Of a DNA stretch of 64,000 nucleotides, positions 1 to 11,243 are shown one piece after another. The DNA comes from Cotesia glomerata (lineage: Eukaryota > Arthropoda > Insecta > Hymenoptera > Braconidae). A program made the translations under genes and the position numbers. The stretch lies in contig NC_058164.1 of the NCBI RefSeq assembly GCF_020080835.1, positions 20,950,688 to 21,014,687 of the forward strand, written 5' to 3'. Below the pieces are notes generated by a model. That model searched no databases. It saw nothing but the letters and a program-made list of their open reading frames with translations, and had not been told where the DNA came from. How positions within the stretch are numbered: the first letter of the stretch is position 1; every line of letters starts with the position of its first letter.

Positions 1-91
1 TCCGTGTAGTGTATACGATTTTTCTTCATAGCCGATCGAAAGTACGTTATTAATTTTACTTTTTTTAACTTTAAATGTTAATAAGTATGTT

Positions 92-161
92 TTTGATGCC
101 TGCCCCGACATTTGCGGCACGAGCGAAGCGAGTGCTGCTGGTCGTGAGGGCAGGCATCAAA
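92..161. repeat. Hairpin with GC-rich loop
   Basis: Perfect 14-bp inverted repeat (tttgatgcctgccc at 92-105, complement at 148-161) around a GC-rich loop containing the heptamer GCGAAGC (123-129). It stands out in otherwise AT-rich DNA. It may be a small foldback element; no ORF is associated with it. Confidence 0.6.
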
Positions 162-196
162 TATTCGAAGAGTTAAATCTGGTCATATTTTTTAAT

Positions 197-483
197 ACAC
201 AGAAAAAAAATACTTTATTAAGAAAATTTTCTTGATACAAGAATTCATGCTCTTGAAAATTTTCAAGAATATATATTCTTAGCTCAAGAACTTGTTAAAT
301 TGATTGAAATAATTTTTATTTAATTTAAATAAAGCTATTCTCTACTTTATCTATTATTCAAAGATAAATATTGATGCTTTTCTCTTCAGAAATTAATAAT
401 TAATAATAATAGAATATTTGATCGTCATCGAATTTCCTGTACCAAGAAATTGTTAATTGAGTAAAAGTATTTTTTCTCAGTGT
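197..483. mobile_element. MITE-like element with terminal inverted repeats
   Basis: The ends are acacagaaaaaaaatacttt at 197 and the near complement ending at 483 (aagtattttttctcagtgt). The interior is AT-rich and non-coding. Its interior words (caagaa, cttgaa) recur in the gene 1 intron near 18,000 and 46,030. No transposase is present, so this would be a non-autonomous DNA element. The rest of 1-1143 shows nothing recognisable apart from the hairpin at 92-161. Confidence 0.45.
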
Positions 484-1152
484 AATAAATTAATTTCATT
501 TTATCCAAGATGTATTTATTTTCATTAGTTCAACAAATTATATTAGTTATTATAAAATTTATAAAACAAAACATATTATAATCTAAAAACTCTTATTGCG
601 TTTTTTTTTTATCGTTTTCATTTTCAATTGAATGATCACAATTATTAATTTAGTACGGTTATGAAAGCAATATTTTAAGAAATCCTCGAAACCTTGAGTA
701 TAAGTCATTAAATACATAATACATATGCTGTTAAAATTTGAAGACGATTTACCGTACCTGACTTGAGATAATTGCAATTGAAAATGACATTTTTGTACAT
801 GTAACATAGGAGAAGCGTGGGAAAATGACAGTATTTTTAATTTTTTCCATCGAAGGAATTTCATGACTTTATCGAAAAACTAGTAGATTGAAGAATATGA
901 TACTTCGAACAATTAAAAAAAAATGAAAATTATTTACCGTGTAGTTTTCGAGATTAATTAAAATAAATTTTACTTTTAGAGGATTATTTTTAGGAGAGGG
1001 GGTACGAAAAACAGCCGCCAGTCACTGAAACCATAGTGGGTGTGTGTATATGTATAGAGAATATAGTAGTCGACGAGTACAGTAACGTTAAAAAATCTTA
1101 ATCTACAACCTTAGCTCTGTCGATACGTATAACATGGATAGTGAGTCAAAAG

Positions 1153-1721
1153 TTTTTTTTTTTTTTTTGGGCGAGAGGAGGGAAATCTTCATAAGACACC
1201 GGCTAGATGTTGATGATGTGGTTGCCGGTAGTGTGAGATTTTTACTCACTAAAACCCTCCCCTCTCTTGTACCTGATACTGCGGGACCGCGTTAGCATTA
1301 CTTCGTAGTACCAGGCCCCCTCCAAGCTACTCCTGTAGCTATTTCCTCCTGTAGCTATCCCTCCTATATAATCATGTAGCTATTCCTCCGCTTTTTTTTC
1401 CTCTTTCCTCTCCTCCAGCAGGACCTCACGCGTCAGCCTTCAAGGCATCGACATATGGGGTTTTTTACGTCCCTCCTACTATTCCCTCCGTTTTACGGCT
1501 GTGGCCGACTTACAGTCTGTACCCGCATTTGTCTGTGCCCCGCCCATTTGCACAGGGGCACAGTGACCGAGGAAACCACAGAGACCTGGTCAAAGTACAG
1601 TCGGCAAGGAAGCAAGCCCCGGAAAATCGCAGAAAAATTGCGATTGCCAGGGGCTCGAACCCACGCCTGAGTGACTGCTGTACAGCAGTTTAAGACTTAA
1701 ACCGCTCGGCCACGCAGTCGC
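1153..1721 (-). mobile_element. tRNA-derived SINE with an R1-clade LINE-like tail
   Basis: Read on the minus strand, the element starts at 1721 with a tRNA-like head. It has an A box TGGCCGAGCGG (1702-1712), a B box GGTTCGAGCCC (1651-1661), and a 7-bp acceptor-like stem with one mismatch. An unrelated body follows, and it ends in poly(A) (poly-T at 1153-1168). An 8-bp direct repeat AGTCAAAA flanks it (1144-1151 and 1724-1731). The last ~150 bases resemble the 3' UTR of the family B retrotransposon in this window, including a 23-base identity (1282-1304 versus the complement of 31,002-31,024). The head has degenerated too far to be a functional tRNA. The small ORF across it is incidental. Confidence 0.8.
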
Positions 1722-1731
1722 CTAGTCAAAA

Positions 1732-3094
1732 ATTTTTATCTGGATTGTCGCGGAGGTACTACCTTAATAATACTTCTATAAAAAACAAAGTTTTCAAACT
1801 TGATATTAGAGCAATTAAAAATTGTATCTCCACTAAATATACAGTTTTGATAATTCATAATTTGATTATTCAAATTTAAATTTGTAGATAAGCATTCTGA
1901 CGATAGTTTATTGGTAGGAGTATTGAATTGACTTTAATAGTACTTTGATATTAAATTAACAGACGACAAAACAACATTGATAATTATTTTTAAAGTTAGA
2001 GGTAGCAACAGAAATGACAGCGGTTAACAATTTGTTATAGCGACAGAATAAATAGTCCCTAGTTACGAGTATAATTACGCATGGGAAATTCTTTCCTCCC
2101 GCTGTTACAGAGGGCACGCGTGTACTTCTCACAGGGAGTAAATGTTAAACTTTCATCCCTGCTAGTAGGGACGAAAGTACGTACTTTCGACCGAGGTATG
2201 AAGAAAAATGTTTAAAAAATACACTTGTAGCAAGCAGAATGATTACTGAACTAATTAAAAACACTGCTTAGTAAATTAATTATCAATTTTAGTGAAAAAC
2301 CCGTGTTTTAAAATTTATAGTGGAAATAACTGTCAAAATATAGTGGTGTGGTCAAGATAACTAAAGATATATACTATTTTAAGGCTCATTTTTTTTTTTC
2401 AGCCCTGTCATTAAACTTTAATGAAGAACCCTATTCAATATCAAAGCTTTATATGGCTTCGTTTAGTTGTAATTAAAACATTTTGATTGGCATTCACACC
2501 GAATTTTCCCATTTGGTCGACCATAGGTATATTTGTTTAGTAAACAGAGTTCTTACAATGACTCTGCGACTGAGACAATGTATGTATGCGTATCAACTTG
2601 TAAGTAGTTGATATAACGGAACACTTGAAGGCGTTTCATTCGCATCATAAATATTTACTATACGCGGGAAATTAAAAATAAATAAACAAATATTTAATTT
2701 TATTGAAAACATGAGCGCTTAAAGCATGCACATTTGGATTTTTCAAACATTTTTTTATGTATTTTCGAGAAAAATATAAAACATTTTTCAAAATGCCGTA
2801 GGTTAAAATGATGCAAATTCTACAATATCAGTATTAAAAATACCGGAACTTCAAAAATTGTAGTATTAAAACAATCAGCACACTTGAAATTATTTTTCGT
2901 AACTTGATGCAATAAAGATTATATTCAGCAATTTTTTCATAAATTATAATTATAAAATCCTAAACCTATTCTATGAGAGATGCAAACAAATATATTACGT
3001 AAGATTGTGCTACAAAAATTATATAATTAATAAACTCTGATTTATTTTTACTTAAATTAGTCATATATTTTTTTTGCAACAATGTATTTGTATT
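1732..3094. other. AT-rich spacer without recognised feature
   Basis: No convincing ORF, RNA gene or repeat end was seen. A stretch near 2,999-3,040 (aagattgtgctacaaa) resembles the sequence upstream of gene 2 (36,614 onward and 58,553 onward). That could mark a decayed relic, but the match is short. Confidence 0.4.
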
Positions 3095-3800
3095 GTTATG
3101 TCCGAATTAATTATAATTAAATAATTATTGGTAGTGTGGGCCTTGAGGAGGCTAGGACACGTCTTTAGATAGATTTTCTCTTGTAGACAAGCTACAAGAG
3201 TTTTATTTTTATTGTGGATTTCAAACGCCTCCCGGTAACCAGGAGTTCCAACGGCGAATTAAAAGGGAAGTTGATATCAAATACTGAACTCACAGTCGTC
3301 CTTTACGTTATTTCCAGCTGATTTGAATTAGAGTTGTCTGATCGGTAGGTCCTGGATTGGCTTCTCCTCCTTCTCTCGTGGTAGAGATCAGTGTAGTGGA
3401 AGAGATTCAGGATCTTAATTTAGAATGAAGTAAAGTACGAAGTTTTGGTTTTTATAGTTTATTCAATTATTAGCCCTATGGGCGAGACGCACTTAATGTA
3501 CACTATTTCACTTATAACTATACACTTAAAATTATGTTTTAACAGTTTAGAATGTTTATTAACTGAGTTCGTGACCGGAGTAACGACTCCGGCAGACACT
3601 TAGATCCGCCGTTGAATAAATAATAGATCGAAAAGTTATAATTTAGGTAAAGATATCACTACGACCACGGGGCCCTCGATACTGCTCGAAAAGCACACTG
3701 TCGTGGTTCGTAGAAGATAAAGATTAAAAATCGAATTGAGATGAATTTAGATTTTTGTATACGCGACCGAGTGCTGTATACTGCTTCGTACGTACTCTCT
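3095..3800. other. Moderate-GC island, possible decayed retroelement LTR
   Basis: This block is less AT-rich than its surroundings and has several small hairpins (for example ccggagtaacgactccgg near 3,576). It begins near a TGTTATGTCC motif. No ORF was found and no flanking target duplication could be confirmed. A solo LTR is only a guess from composition. Confidence 0.2.
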
Positions 3801-4077
3801 AAACATGAATTAGTGAAAATTCACTGGAATAAGTGAATATTCACTTTTTCTAAGTGCCAATCGAACCACTTTGGTTTCAAAAAAATTGGTTCTTATTCTC
3901 TTAATAATATAAATTATTATTATGATTATTATTCAATTACTATTGTTGTTTTAACTCTTATTGCCTGCCACATGAAAATCATGTTGCTGTCATATGAAAG
4001 TCATGTATCTTCCACAGGAATGTATCATGCGGCAGCCCCAATTTTTTTTTTCCACGTAGGATTTAAACCTATATGTT

Positions 4078-4328
4078 GTGGGAACCATTCCTATATTATT
4101 ATGGGAATGGTTCCCATAAATTATGAAAACCATTCCTATAATAGTATAGGAATGATTCCTATAATAGTATAGGAATGATTCCTATAGCATTATGGGAATA
4201 GTTCCCATAATATTATGGGATTAGTTCCCATAATGATATAGGAATAGTTTCTATAATAGTATAGGAATTATTCCTATAGCATTATGGGAACCATTCCCAT
4301 AATGGTATAGGAATAGTTCCTATAATTT
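4078..4328. repeat. Tandem array of 23-bp palindromic units (11 copies)
   Basis: Successive units start at 4078, 4101, 4123, 4145, 4168, 4191, 4214, 4237, 4260, 4283 and 4306, so the period is 22-23 bp. Each unit is a dyad of the form TATRGGAATNRTTCCYATA, alternating AGG/CCT and GGG/CCC variants that keep the pairing within the unit. Any pair of units can also pair with each other, so the array could form one long stem or a series of small cruciforms. Confidence 0.85.
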
Positions 4329-4639
4329 TCTTTCCGTGTAGACTCATAGTTCTCACGCAATTCAAAGTAATAGCACGAAAAAAAAGATTCGTAATTTTTT
4401 TGCCCTCTCTTTCTTGGTTTAGAGATTCAGGAAAATTATTTCAAGTCGAATAATTTGGCCTGAATGCGGTAGGCCTGAAGATCTTACTTTTTAAATTAAA
4501 TATCTCACAAGAGCACCAAATGATTTTGAAGAAATTGGCAGCCTCTGACTCAGTTTTCTGAGCATTCATACTTAAATTATGTCATCCAAAATAATTCGCG
4601 AATAAATTTGATGTTATTTGAAAAGACACTTTTTTAAAA

Positions 4640-5040
4640 TAATTAGTGTCTGATTTCTCTTCAACACATCACTCGATTTTGATGCGGTTTGCAGTAGTCA
4701 ACGTCGTTTTTTAAATTAAAGAACTGTTTAGATTTTGGAATTAATCGTTACATCTGTTTAAAATCTGTTAAAAGAAAAAATTTATTTTAAATTTATGAGC
4801 AAATCTAAGTTTCGCTGAACCTTATCGAATGACGCGATTGTCGTTCAAATTAGTGGAGTTGCTCAAAAGTTATGAGAGGTTTACACACACACACCCACAC
4901 ACACACACACACACACACACCCCCTGATAGAAATCCTCGTAAGAATATTAAGAGCTACTTCCTAGGACCTTAAAAATGTGGAGATCAGATTAGAACTTGA
5001 TTTTCGAAAACTGGCATGGAACCAATGAATCCGATTTTTT
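4640..5040 (+). repeat. Degenerate copy of dispersed repeat X
   Basis: The order of landmarks matches repeat X: a 'sequence; gttatgagaggttt; (CA)n (4883-4920); aatcctcg...cttcctaggacctt...gatcagat...cttgattttcgaaaac' series ending near 5,020. Divergence is higher than in the other copies. Confidence 0.5.
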
Positions 5041-5150
5041 TTTTTTTAAATCATTTATTTGTAAATTGAGAACTTAAAAATTTAGAAAAAAAAATCTTAG
5101 ATGTGAAAAAAAAATTATTATGATGCACAATGACGATAAAAATTACTGCA

Positions 5151-5339
5151 CAGTAAAAAATTTTTCGTCAATGTGTAAAGTGTAAAAATTTTTGTGTAGC
5201 AAATTACACTCTAGTGTGTAGAATTTTACATTCTCATGTGTTGATTTAACACACTAGAATGTAGAATTAACATTAGTTTGTGTAAAAACAGTCAGTAACA
5301 CAAATATTTGTGTTAAATTTGACGAAAATTTTTTTACTG
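5151..5339. mobile_element. MITE-like inverted-repeat element
   Basis: The ends cagtaaaaaatttttcgtca (5151) and tgacgaaaatttttttactg (to 5339) are complementary over about 20 bp. The interior is composed of (t)gtgtaaaatt/aacac motifs. Similar gtgtaa-rich sequence occurs at 6,246-6,370, 7,484-7,636 and near 17,950. It is non-coding. Confidence 0.55.
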
Positions 5340-5438
5340 TATGCAAAAAAAATTAGAAAAAAAAAATTTTTTCATGTTTTTTAATTAAAAAAATTTTTTT
5401 CCTCTGAAATTGTAGGAAATGACGTTAATAGATATTTT

Positions 5439-5640
5439 CGATACATATGTGCGAAGTGAGGCATTCCCAGGGTTTAAAAATTGAGACACGAGTCTAAGAG
5501 CCACGAGTCTAAGAGACACGAGACACGAGCCGTTAGGCGAGTGGGGGTAAGCGTACTCGGTCTCATTGTAAACGTGTCGTTTCTTTTGGCGAGTGTCTCA
5601 ATTAAGCCCTGCGAATGCCTCAGTTGGGACATATGTATCG
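5439..5640. mobile_element. Foldback element with long imperfect arms
   Basis: An outer palindrome cgatacatatgt (5439-5450, complement at 5629-5640) encloses a TGAGGCATTC...CAGGG...TTGAGACAC arm that recurs inverted near 5,590-5,624. The centre holds short tandem repeats of agacacgagtct type. It is non-coding; the small minus-strand ORF over it is a by-product. Confidence 0.55.
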
Positions 5641-6035
5641 AACAATATTTTTTGTAACGACTGCTTTCAAGGTTCAACAGAGAGAAATTATTATTTACAA
5701 AGAAATATTGTAATTAGCTGAACTATATCAGTTATCAAAAAATTATAAATAATATAAATAATACACGCAGTTATGGTTAGTAGTTGCACAGAGTTGAACA
5801 TATGATCGACAAGCTGCTATTCATGTGTGGTTATTTGGTATGCGCAGGCGCTAGAATTAGTCTTAGTATGCTTGATAGTTTGATTTGTAGTGGTAGTGGT
5901 GGACATATACATTCTATGAACCATACATTTATTGTAGTTAATTTTCATTCCCGCACGGTCAAGCAGTTGGAAAGTTTGACTCCGCCTACTTTCTCGCACG
6001 CTACTATACACTGTAATAGTATATTACACACCTGT

Positions 6036-6134
6036 GGCAAGAAAATGAGAAATGTCTCAGAACACATATATGTTGCCCGAGGCGAAGCCGATGTCGACAT
6101 ATATGTGATCTGAGATATTTATTATTTTCCTGCC
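6036..6134. repeat. Hairpin, arms about 40 bp
   Basis: The arms run from ggcaagaaaatgag (6036) to the complementary ttttcctgcc ending at 6134, including tctcag-a-acacatatatgt on one side and its complement on the other. The loop is GC-rich and contains GCGAAGC (6082-6088). Confidence 0.6.
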
Positions 6135-6155
6135 ATAGGTTTGTATACTATTTTT

Positions 6156-6233
6156 CTGTCCGACAGAGGCGGAAAGCGGCAATTTCGTTTAGCGCAGCGG
6201 GCCGAAAGTTGCCACTTTCCGCCTGGAGGGCAG
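6156..6233. repeat. Hairpin, arms about 25 bp
   Basis: The arms ctgtccgacagaggcggaaa (from 6156) and the complementary tttccgcctggagggcag (to 6233) flank a GC-rich loop. It lies only 21 bp from the preceding hairpin. Confidence 0.6.
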
Positions 6234-6679
6234 AAAATTTTTTGGACTCGGTGTGGTGTAAATGATTCGGTGTTAAAATTTTTAACACGGACGGTGTGAA
6301 AATCACACTAAGTGTAATGCTAAATTTGAACGGTGAATCCTAAATTTTACACCATCAAGCGTGTAATGTATTAAATGTATTTCCTGAAAATTTCTCATTA
6401 ATTAATTTGATTGTTTAGTTTCAGACTTGTACGATATTAAATTATAAATATAAACATGTAGAAATAAATATTTAAAAGTATGTTTTTTTTTATATTATGC
6501 TATTTACGGAGTAAAATCATTCCAACGTAAATCTTAATATCATTGGAAATAAATCTGCAACAAGAATGTTAATATTCAAGTTGTTAAAAATTTATCTAAT
6601 TATACGATGGATTCTATATTAGAGTCTATTGATAAAAATGCGAATGTTTTTAGTGCTAAATATATTTTTATATATTTTT

Positions 6680-7325
6680 AGATATAAGCTCATCCGATGT
6701 TACACTCATCAAGAATTTTCATTAAAGTACCCACATCATTTTTTCATATATTTATATATATTACATATATGTATATATGAAAAATATATCAAAATACATG
6801 TGAGTACTCAAATGAACGCTCTTGATGAGTGTAACATCGGGATAAGCTTATATCTTTAAAAATATCAATGATTAAGAAATAACCTTGTATCTTGTGAACT
6901 ATTGACATTTTTAAAGATATAAGCTCATCCTGATGTTACACTCATCAAGACCTTTCATTTAAGTACCCACATCAATTTTTCATATATTTATATATTATAT
7001 ATACGTATATATGAAAAATATATCAAAATGCATGTGGGCACTCAAATGAAAGGTCTTGATGAGTGTAACATCGGGATGAGCTTATATCTTTAAAAATGTC
7101 AATAGTACACAAGATACAAGGTCATTTCGTAATTATTGATATTTTTAAAGATATAAGCTCATCCCGATGTTGCACTCGTCAAGACCTTTTATTTGAGTAT
7201 CCACATGCATTTTGCTATATTTTTCATATATACATATATATAATATATATAAATATATGAAAAAATGATGTGGGTACTTAAATTAAGATTCTTGATAAGT
7301 GTAACATCGGGATGAGCTTATATCT
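6680..7325. repeat. Nested palindrome made of three ~176-bp hairpins
   Basis: Three foldbacks lie at 6680-6855, 6915-7089 and 7149-7325. Each starts agatataagctcat, has a centre of tatata, and ends in the complement agcttatatct. The period is 234-235 bp. The two linkers (6856-6914 and 7090-7148) are reverse complements of each other, so the whole 646-bp block is symmetric about position 7002. No coding capacity. A transcript through it would fold into a long double-stranded RNA. Confidence 0.85.
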
Positions 7326-7906
7326 TTAGAAACGTCAATAGTTAAAAAAGTAGAGTGCAATTTAACAAAAGTCATTATTTAAGAAAGCAAAATCTTATTT
7401 ATTTATAGTTGACAAGTCACGGCAGTCACATAGAGACTGCAAGGTTGCTAGTAATAGTTATTAAATTTTCAAAGTTATAAATAATAACACGGAATAGTGT
7501 AAAACAGTAAATTACACCGTGTTAAATTTACACGAGTGAAAGTTTTACACGGAGAAAATTTTACACTGACATTTCACACTTACACGGCGGTGTAAAAGTC
7601 CCTGGGTCTAACTTTACACCGAAATTTTTTACAGTATAGTGTATGCAACCATCACGAGAATACGCAACTTTGCGTTTGCTGAGCAAGGCTCGAATGTTGA
7701 ATTTTGGAAGCAGGAGTTACAAAAAATATATTTTAGAAAGCTAACAGAGCTTTTTGGAAAAAAAAATTTTTTTTATGAAATTTTGGGGGTACCCTTTTTG
7801 CCCCCCCCCCACCCCTATATCTTTTCTTACTGTAGAAATATTGCACGCCTCATAAGCGAAGCGGAGTAATGCTCTACTCTCGTCTTACAAAATTCAAGTG
7901 ATTTTT
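7326..7906. other. Spacer with gtgtaa-type repeat
   Basis: 7,484-7,636 is rich in taacacgg/ccgtgtta motifs, like the element at 5151-5339, and probably a relative of it. The remainder shows nothing recognisable. Confidence 0.35.
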
Positions 7907-8082
7907 AACTTCCCGCTAAGAAAATGGAAGATTTTCAATAATCGGGAAGTTATTGGTTTTACCCCGTTTTTAAAAAATCGAGTTTTCATCAGATCTTGAC
8001 GTTTTGAGGTCCTAGGAAGCTTCCCTGAATGTTTTCGCGATGATGTCCGTAAGTCTGTATGTGTGTGTGTGTGTGTGTGTGG

Positions 8083-10328
8083 TTTTTTTTTTTTTTTTTT
8101 TTTCCTTAGGGGGAAGAATCCTTTTTACGGATTCTAGGCATAGTTGTTTGGCCTGGATATGTGGCGACTCGACGCAGCGTCATACTAAAACTCGACACTA
8201 ACGCCCCTACCCACTAAACCCTAAACCCCTTTTTCCTTCTTTCCTCTAATCCCTCATGGAAACCGCCGTCAGGCATTACTTCGTGAAGGGAGGATCTAGC
8301 TACTACTGTTCCTTCTGGTGGCTAAGGTGTTAACTACCTTCCTTCTATCTTCTGCTATTTGCTCTTCTTCTTTCAGTGAAACGCAAGTCTTTAAGGACTT
8401 CTGTTGCAAACGTGTTGGTAGCGTTCCAGGCAGCTTCTGATGACAACATTGCTTCCACTAGTGAATCTGGTTGCATTCTCTGGCTCAGGATCCTCTCCAG
8501 TCCTTCACGCTGTGGATCGAAACAAGGACATACAAAGAAGACGTGCTCCGCGTCTTCAGCAGCTCCTGGGCAGGACGGGCACTCCGAAAAGTCATCGTGC
8601 TTAAAGCGGTGTAGATACTCTCGAAAACACCCATGTCCCGACAACATCTGCATAAGATAGTAATTGACCTCACCGTGATTCCGGTTAAGCCAAATGTCGA
8701 TCCGAGGTATGAGACGGTGCGTCCACCTACCCTTCTTTGCAGCATCCCATTGTAGTTGCCATCGGCCTATGCTCTTCTGCCGTTCTTCAGGGCTCAGTGC
8801 AGTTGACCTTTTTCGTTGGTAAAGGGCCCGTCTTTCCTCTGCTAGAACTCTAAGAGGTAGGGTTCCAGCAATGACGCACACTGCTTCTTCTGATGTAGTG
8901 CGGAAGGCACTAGCTACTCGTAGGGCACTCAGTCGGTATATTGGTCCAGCTTTTCTCCATGATTCTTGGGTTTCCAGTACATCAGCCCAAATGGATATTC
9001 CGTAAGTGAGCACTGATGTGACTACTGATGACAATAGTAGCCTCCTGCTCTGCATTGGGCCTCCGATGTTAGGCATCAGCCGTGCGAGACTAGCCCTCAC
9101 TACTGACGCTTTGGCACTGACATGTTCCACCTGCTGTTTGAAGTTGAGTCGTGCATCCATCATCACTCCCAGATAACGGATAAATGGTTGTGATGTGATT
9201 TCTTGTTCTCCGACTCTCAACTTGATGGTTTCTACCGTTTTTCTGCTGGTGATGAGCACTGCCTCGGTTTTATGCTTGGCTAGTTGCAAGTTCATCATGT
9301 CCATCCACAAATTGACTCGTCTGAATGTAATATCAAATGCCATTTCTATCTCTTCGAGGTGCTTTGCGACAATCACGACAGCTACGTCATCCGCATATGC
9401 TACAAGTTTGACTCCCGTAGGCAATGCTATTCTCAGGAGGCCATCATACATGATGTTCCATAGCAGAGGACCTAAGACTGATCCCTGTGGCACTCCTCCG
9501 GAGATTTCGTACACTTCCGTACCATTCGTCGTGTCATATTTCAGGAGCCTATTCGTGAAGTAGCTCGCTACTATTCTGCGAAGGTATCCTGGTATGTTTT
9601 TTTCTTCTAGAGCCCGCATAACGCAGTCCCAGTTAGCGGAGTTGAAGGCATTCTTGATGTCCAAAGCAGCCACCAAGCAGTATTTCTTCTTTCCACCCTT
9701 CCATCTCGTTCCGGCGATTGCATCCTTGGCTATATCAACAACCAATTTGATAGTATCCAGAGTTGACCGTCCTTTTCGGAAACCAGAATTGTTCTCTGCT
9801 ATGAGTGGATCGACTAAAGCCTCTATTCTCTGATAAATTATGCGCTCGAATATCTTGCCGGCCGTGTCTAACATGCAGAGTGGTCGGTAGGATGACGGTT
9901 CTTCCGGCGGCTTTTTCCCCTTCGGAAGTAGCACTAGCCGTTGCTGTTTCCACTTCTGGGGAAAAGTCCCTTTCTTCAGGCATGTATCGTAAACGTCCAG
10001 GAATAATGTCGGTGCTGCCCTAAGGATTGATTTCAGGGCAATATTAGGAATTTCGTCCAATCCTGGCGCCTTATTATTCTCTACTCGATTTCCTGCCTCT
10101 ATCAACTCGTCCAACGTGATAGTTGGGATGTCTTCAGAATTGAGCTGCTCCAACTTGTAGGTGAATACCAGCTGTTGGGGAAACAACGTAGTAACAATCT
10201 TCTCTAGGAGTTGTGGACACGTAGGTGATGGCATTGATTGGCATTTCAAGTGGGTCATAACCACCTTATACGGTCTGCCCCATGGATCTCTCGACTTCTG
10301 CGACCAGTTCCTTCCAGCAACGTCTTTT
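8083..10328 (-). mobile_element. Family A R1-clade non-LTR retrotransposon, 5'-truncated (copy A1)
   Basis: The minus-strand element keeps the last two thirds of ORF2, a ~240-base 3' UTR shared with the copies at 13.6-16.5 and 39.4-44.5 kb, and a poly(A) tail (poly-T at 8083-8103). It is bounded on both sides by (GT)n of repeat X. The truncation point within ORF2 abuts the microsatellite. Microsatellite-targeted R1-clade elements (Waldo and Mino types) are known in insects, and the position fits that habit. Confidence 0.85.
8345..10264 (-). CDS. Partial ORF2: reverse transcriptase and C-terminal zinc finger of family A element
   Basis: A 639-residue open frame corresponding to roughly residues 350-990 of the full protein. 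It carries reverse transcriptase motifs LDIKNAFNSANW (palm motif A), GGVPQGSVLGPLLWN (motif B) and YADDVAVVI (catalytic YADD), then a thumb region. Near the C terminus is a CCHC-type finger CPSC...H....C. The endonuclease domain is absent because the element is truncated. Homologous coding sequence continues upstream to about 10,325 (RCWKEL) in another frame, so there is also a 1-base indel near 10,280. The first ATG used here is therefore not a natural start. The RT frame has no stop, but the product could not mobilise the element alone. Confidence 0.85.
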   Translation of the reverse strand: MVMTHLKCQSMPSPTCPQLLEKIVTTLFPQQLVFTYKLEQLNSEDIPTITLDELIEAGNRVENNKAPGLDEIPNIALKSILRAAPTLFLDVYDTCLKKGTFPQKWKQQRLVLLPKGKKPPEEPSSYRPLCMLDTAGKIFERIIYQRIEALVDPLIAENNSGFRKGRSTLDTIKLVVDIAKDAIAGTRWKGGKKKYCLVAALDIKNAFNSANWDCVMRALEEKNIPGYLRRIVASYFTNRLLKYDTTNGTEVYEISGGVPQGSVLGPLLWNIMYDGLLRIALPTGVKLVAYADDVAVVIVAKHLEEIEMAFDITFRRVNLWMDMMNLQLAKHKTEAVLITSRKTVETIKLRVGEQEITSQPFIRYLGVMMDARLNFKQQVEHVSAKASVVRASLARLMPNIGGPMQSRRLLLSSVVTSVLTYGISIWADVLETQESWRKAGPIYRLSALRVASAFRTTSEEAVCVIAGTLPLRVLAEERRALYQRKRSTALSPEERQKSIGRWQLQWDAAKKGRWTHRLIPRIDIWLNRNHGEVNYYLMQMLSGHGCFREYLHRFKHDDFSECPSCPGAAEDAEHVFFVCPCFDPQREGLERILSQRMQPDSLVEAMLSSEAAWNATNTFATEVLKDLRFTERRRANSRR

Positions 10329-10342
10329 GTGTGTGTGTGTGC

Positions 10343-10389
<47 letters not shown>

Positions 10390-11056
10390 CATGTATGTAT
10401 GTATGTAACCCTTTTATAATTTTTGAACGGCTTGACTGATTTGATCGCGGTTGGTGCCGTTCGAAAGGGCTTGACCAAACTTAGATTATGAATATACTTT
10501 AGACCGATTCGGACCGGTAGATTTTGAGAAATCGCAAAAAAACTACAAAAAAAAAAATTTGTTCTAAAATGGTTTTTTTTGAATAACTTTTAAACGGCTC
10601 AACCGATCGATTCCAAAAACTAATCAGTTCTTTACATCAAAAGACCACGTCGATCGTTACCAGTCCGGTCAAAATTGGTTGATTCGTTCGTGAGTTATCG
10701 TCGTCGAAAAAAAACCGAAAAAAGTGTTTTTTCGAAATCACTCCGAAATTCCTAGTTCGATCAATTCGTACTCAAATATTTTTCATGAGGCTTTAAAAAC
10801 TGCGTCGAATGCTGCCAACTGCGTGAAAATCGGTTCATTCATTCAAAAGTTATTGCGGTTTGAAAATTCAAAAAATTGTGTTTTATTAAACTGCTATTAG
10901 AGTTTTGAGCTTGGAAAGCTCAAAATGACACAAAAATCATATTTTTGAGCTCGAAGAGCTCAAAAACGTAATGTGTAATTTTGAGCGCTTGAGTACAATA
11001 TGAGCGGGGAATTGAAGGGATGGCCTTTAGGGGCAACCGTCGTCCTAATTTTTTTA

Positions 11057-11243
11057 ACTAAAATTGTCTCTATTTATTTTTTATCGCACTTGTAAAATAA
11101 TATTTACACATAAGTGTCATGGAAAAACACTAGTTTCAACACTTATGACATTTTTAAAAGACAATTTGCTTTTTAAATAAATAAAAAAATGTTTAAAAAG
11201 ATTATTTTGTGGACGTCCGTGTGTGTGATGTATGTATGAAAAC
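11057..11243. other. Flank left of the tandem duplication
   Basis: Short AT-rich stretch with no recognised feature. Similarity to 37,292 onward begins abruptly at tggcgtggtcacg (11,244). Confidence 0.5.

Larger units (their letters stand above)
7907..11056 (-). repeat. Repeat X, minus orientation, split at its microsatellite by an R1-clade element
   Basis: One end is the hairpin aacttcccg...cgggaagtt (from 7907), followed by the gttttgaggtcctaggaagcttcc block and a (GT)n tract (8061-8082). After the inserted retrotransposon (8083-10328) the repeat resumes with (GT)n/(ATGT)n (10329-10409), the 'cttttataatttttgaacggctt' block, the gagct-cgaag-agctc palindromes, and the ggatggcctttaggggcaaccgt end. 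The same landmark order recurs in all copies in this window. Confidence 0.75.

Noticed and set aside
583..864. Minus-strand 93-residue ORF whose end (KLIIVIIQLKM) resembles the C terminus of gene 1 (KLIIVNIFFEI)
   Set aside because: The similarity covers only a few hydrophobic residues, there is no credible upstream exon, and the frame includes poly-A encoded lysines. Possible relic exon, not supportable.
1455..1670. 71-residue plus-strand ORF
   Set aside because: Lies inside the SINE on the opposite strand, with no independent coding signal.
1640..1721. Functional tRNA gene
   Set aside because: A and B boxes are present, but the anticodon arm is a simple palindrome, the acceptor stem has a mismatch, and it heads a SINE with poly(A) and target duplications.
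4078..4328. CRISPR array
   Set aside because: Units are contiguous without spacers, each is a palindrome, and the context is eukaryotic.
5784..6113. 109-residue ORF
   Set aside because: No recognisable motif, unusual composition, overlaps a hairpin and an opposite-strand ORF; looks fortuitous.
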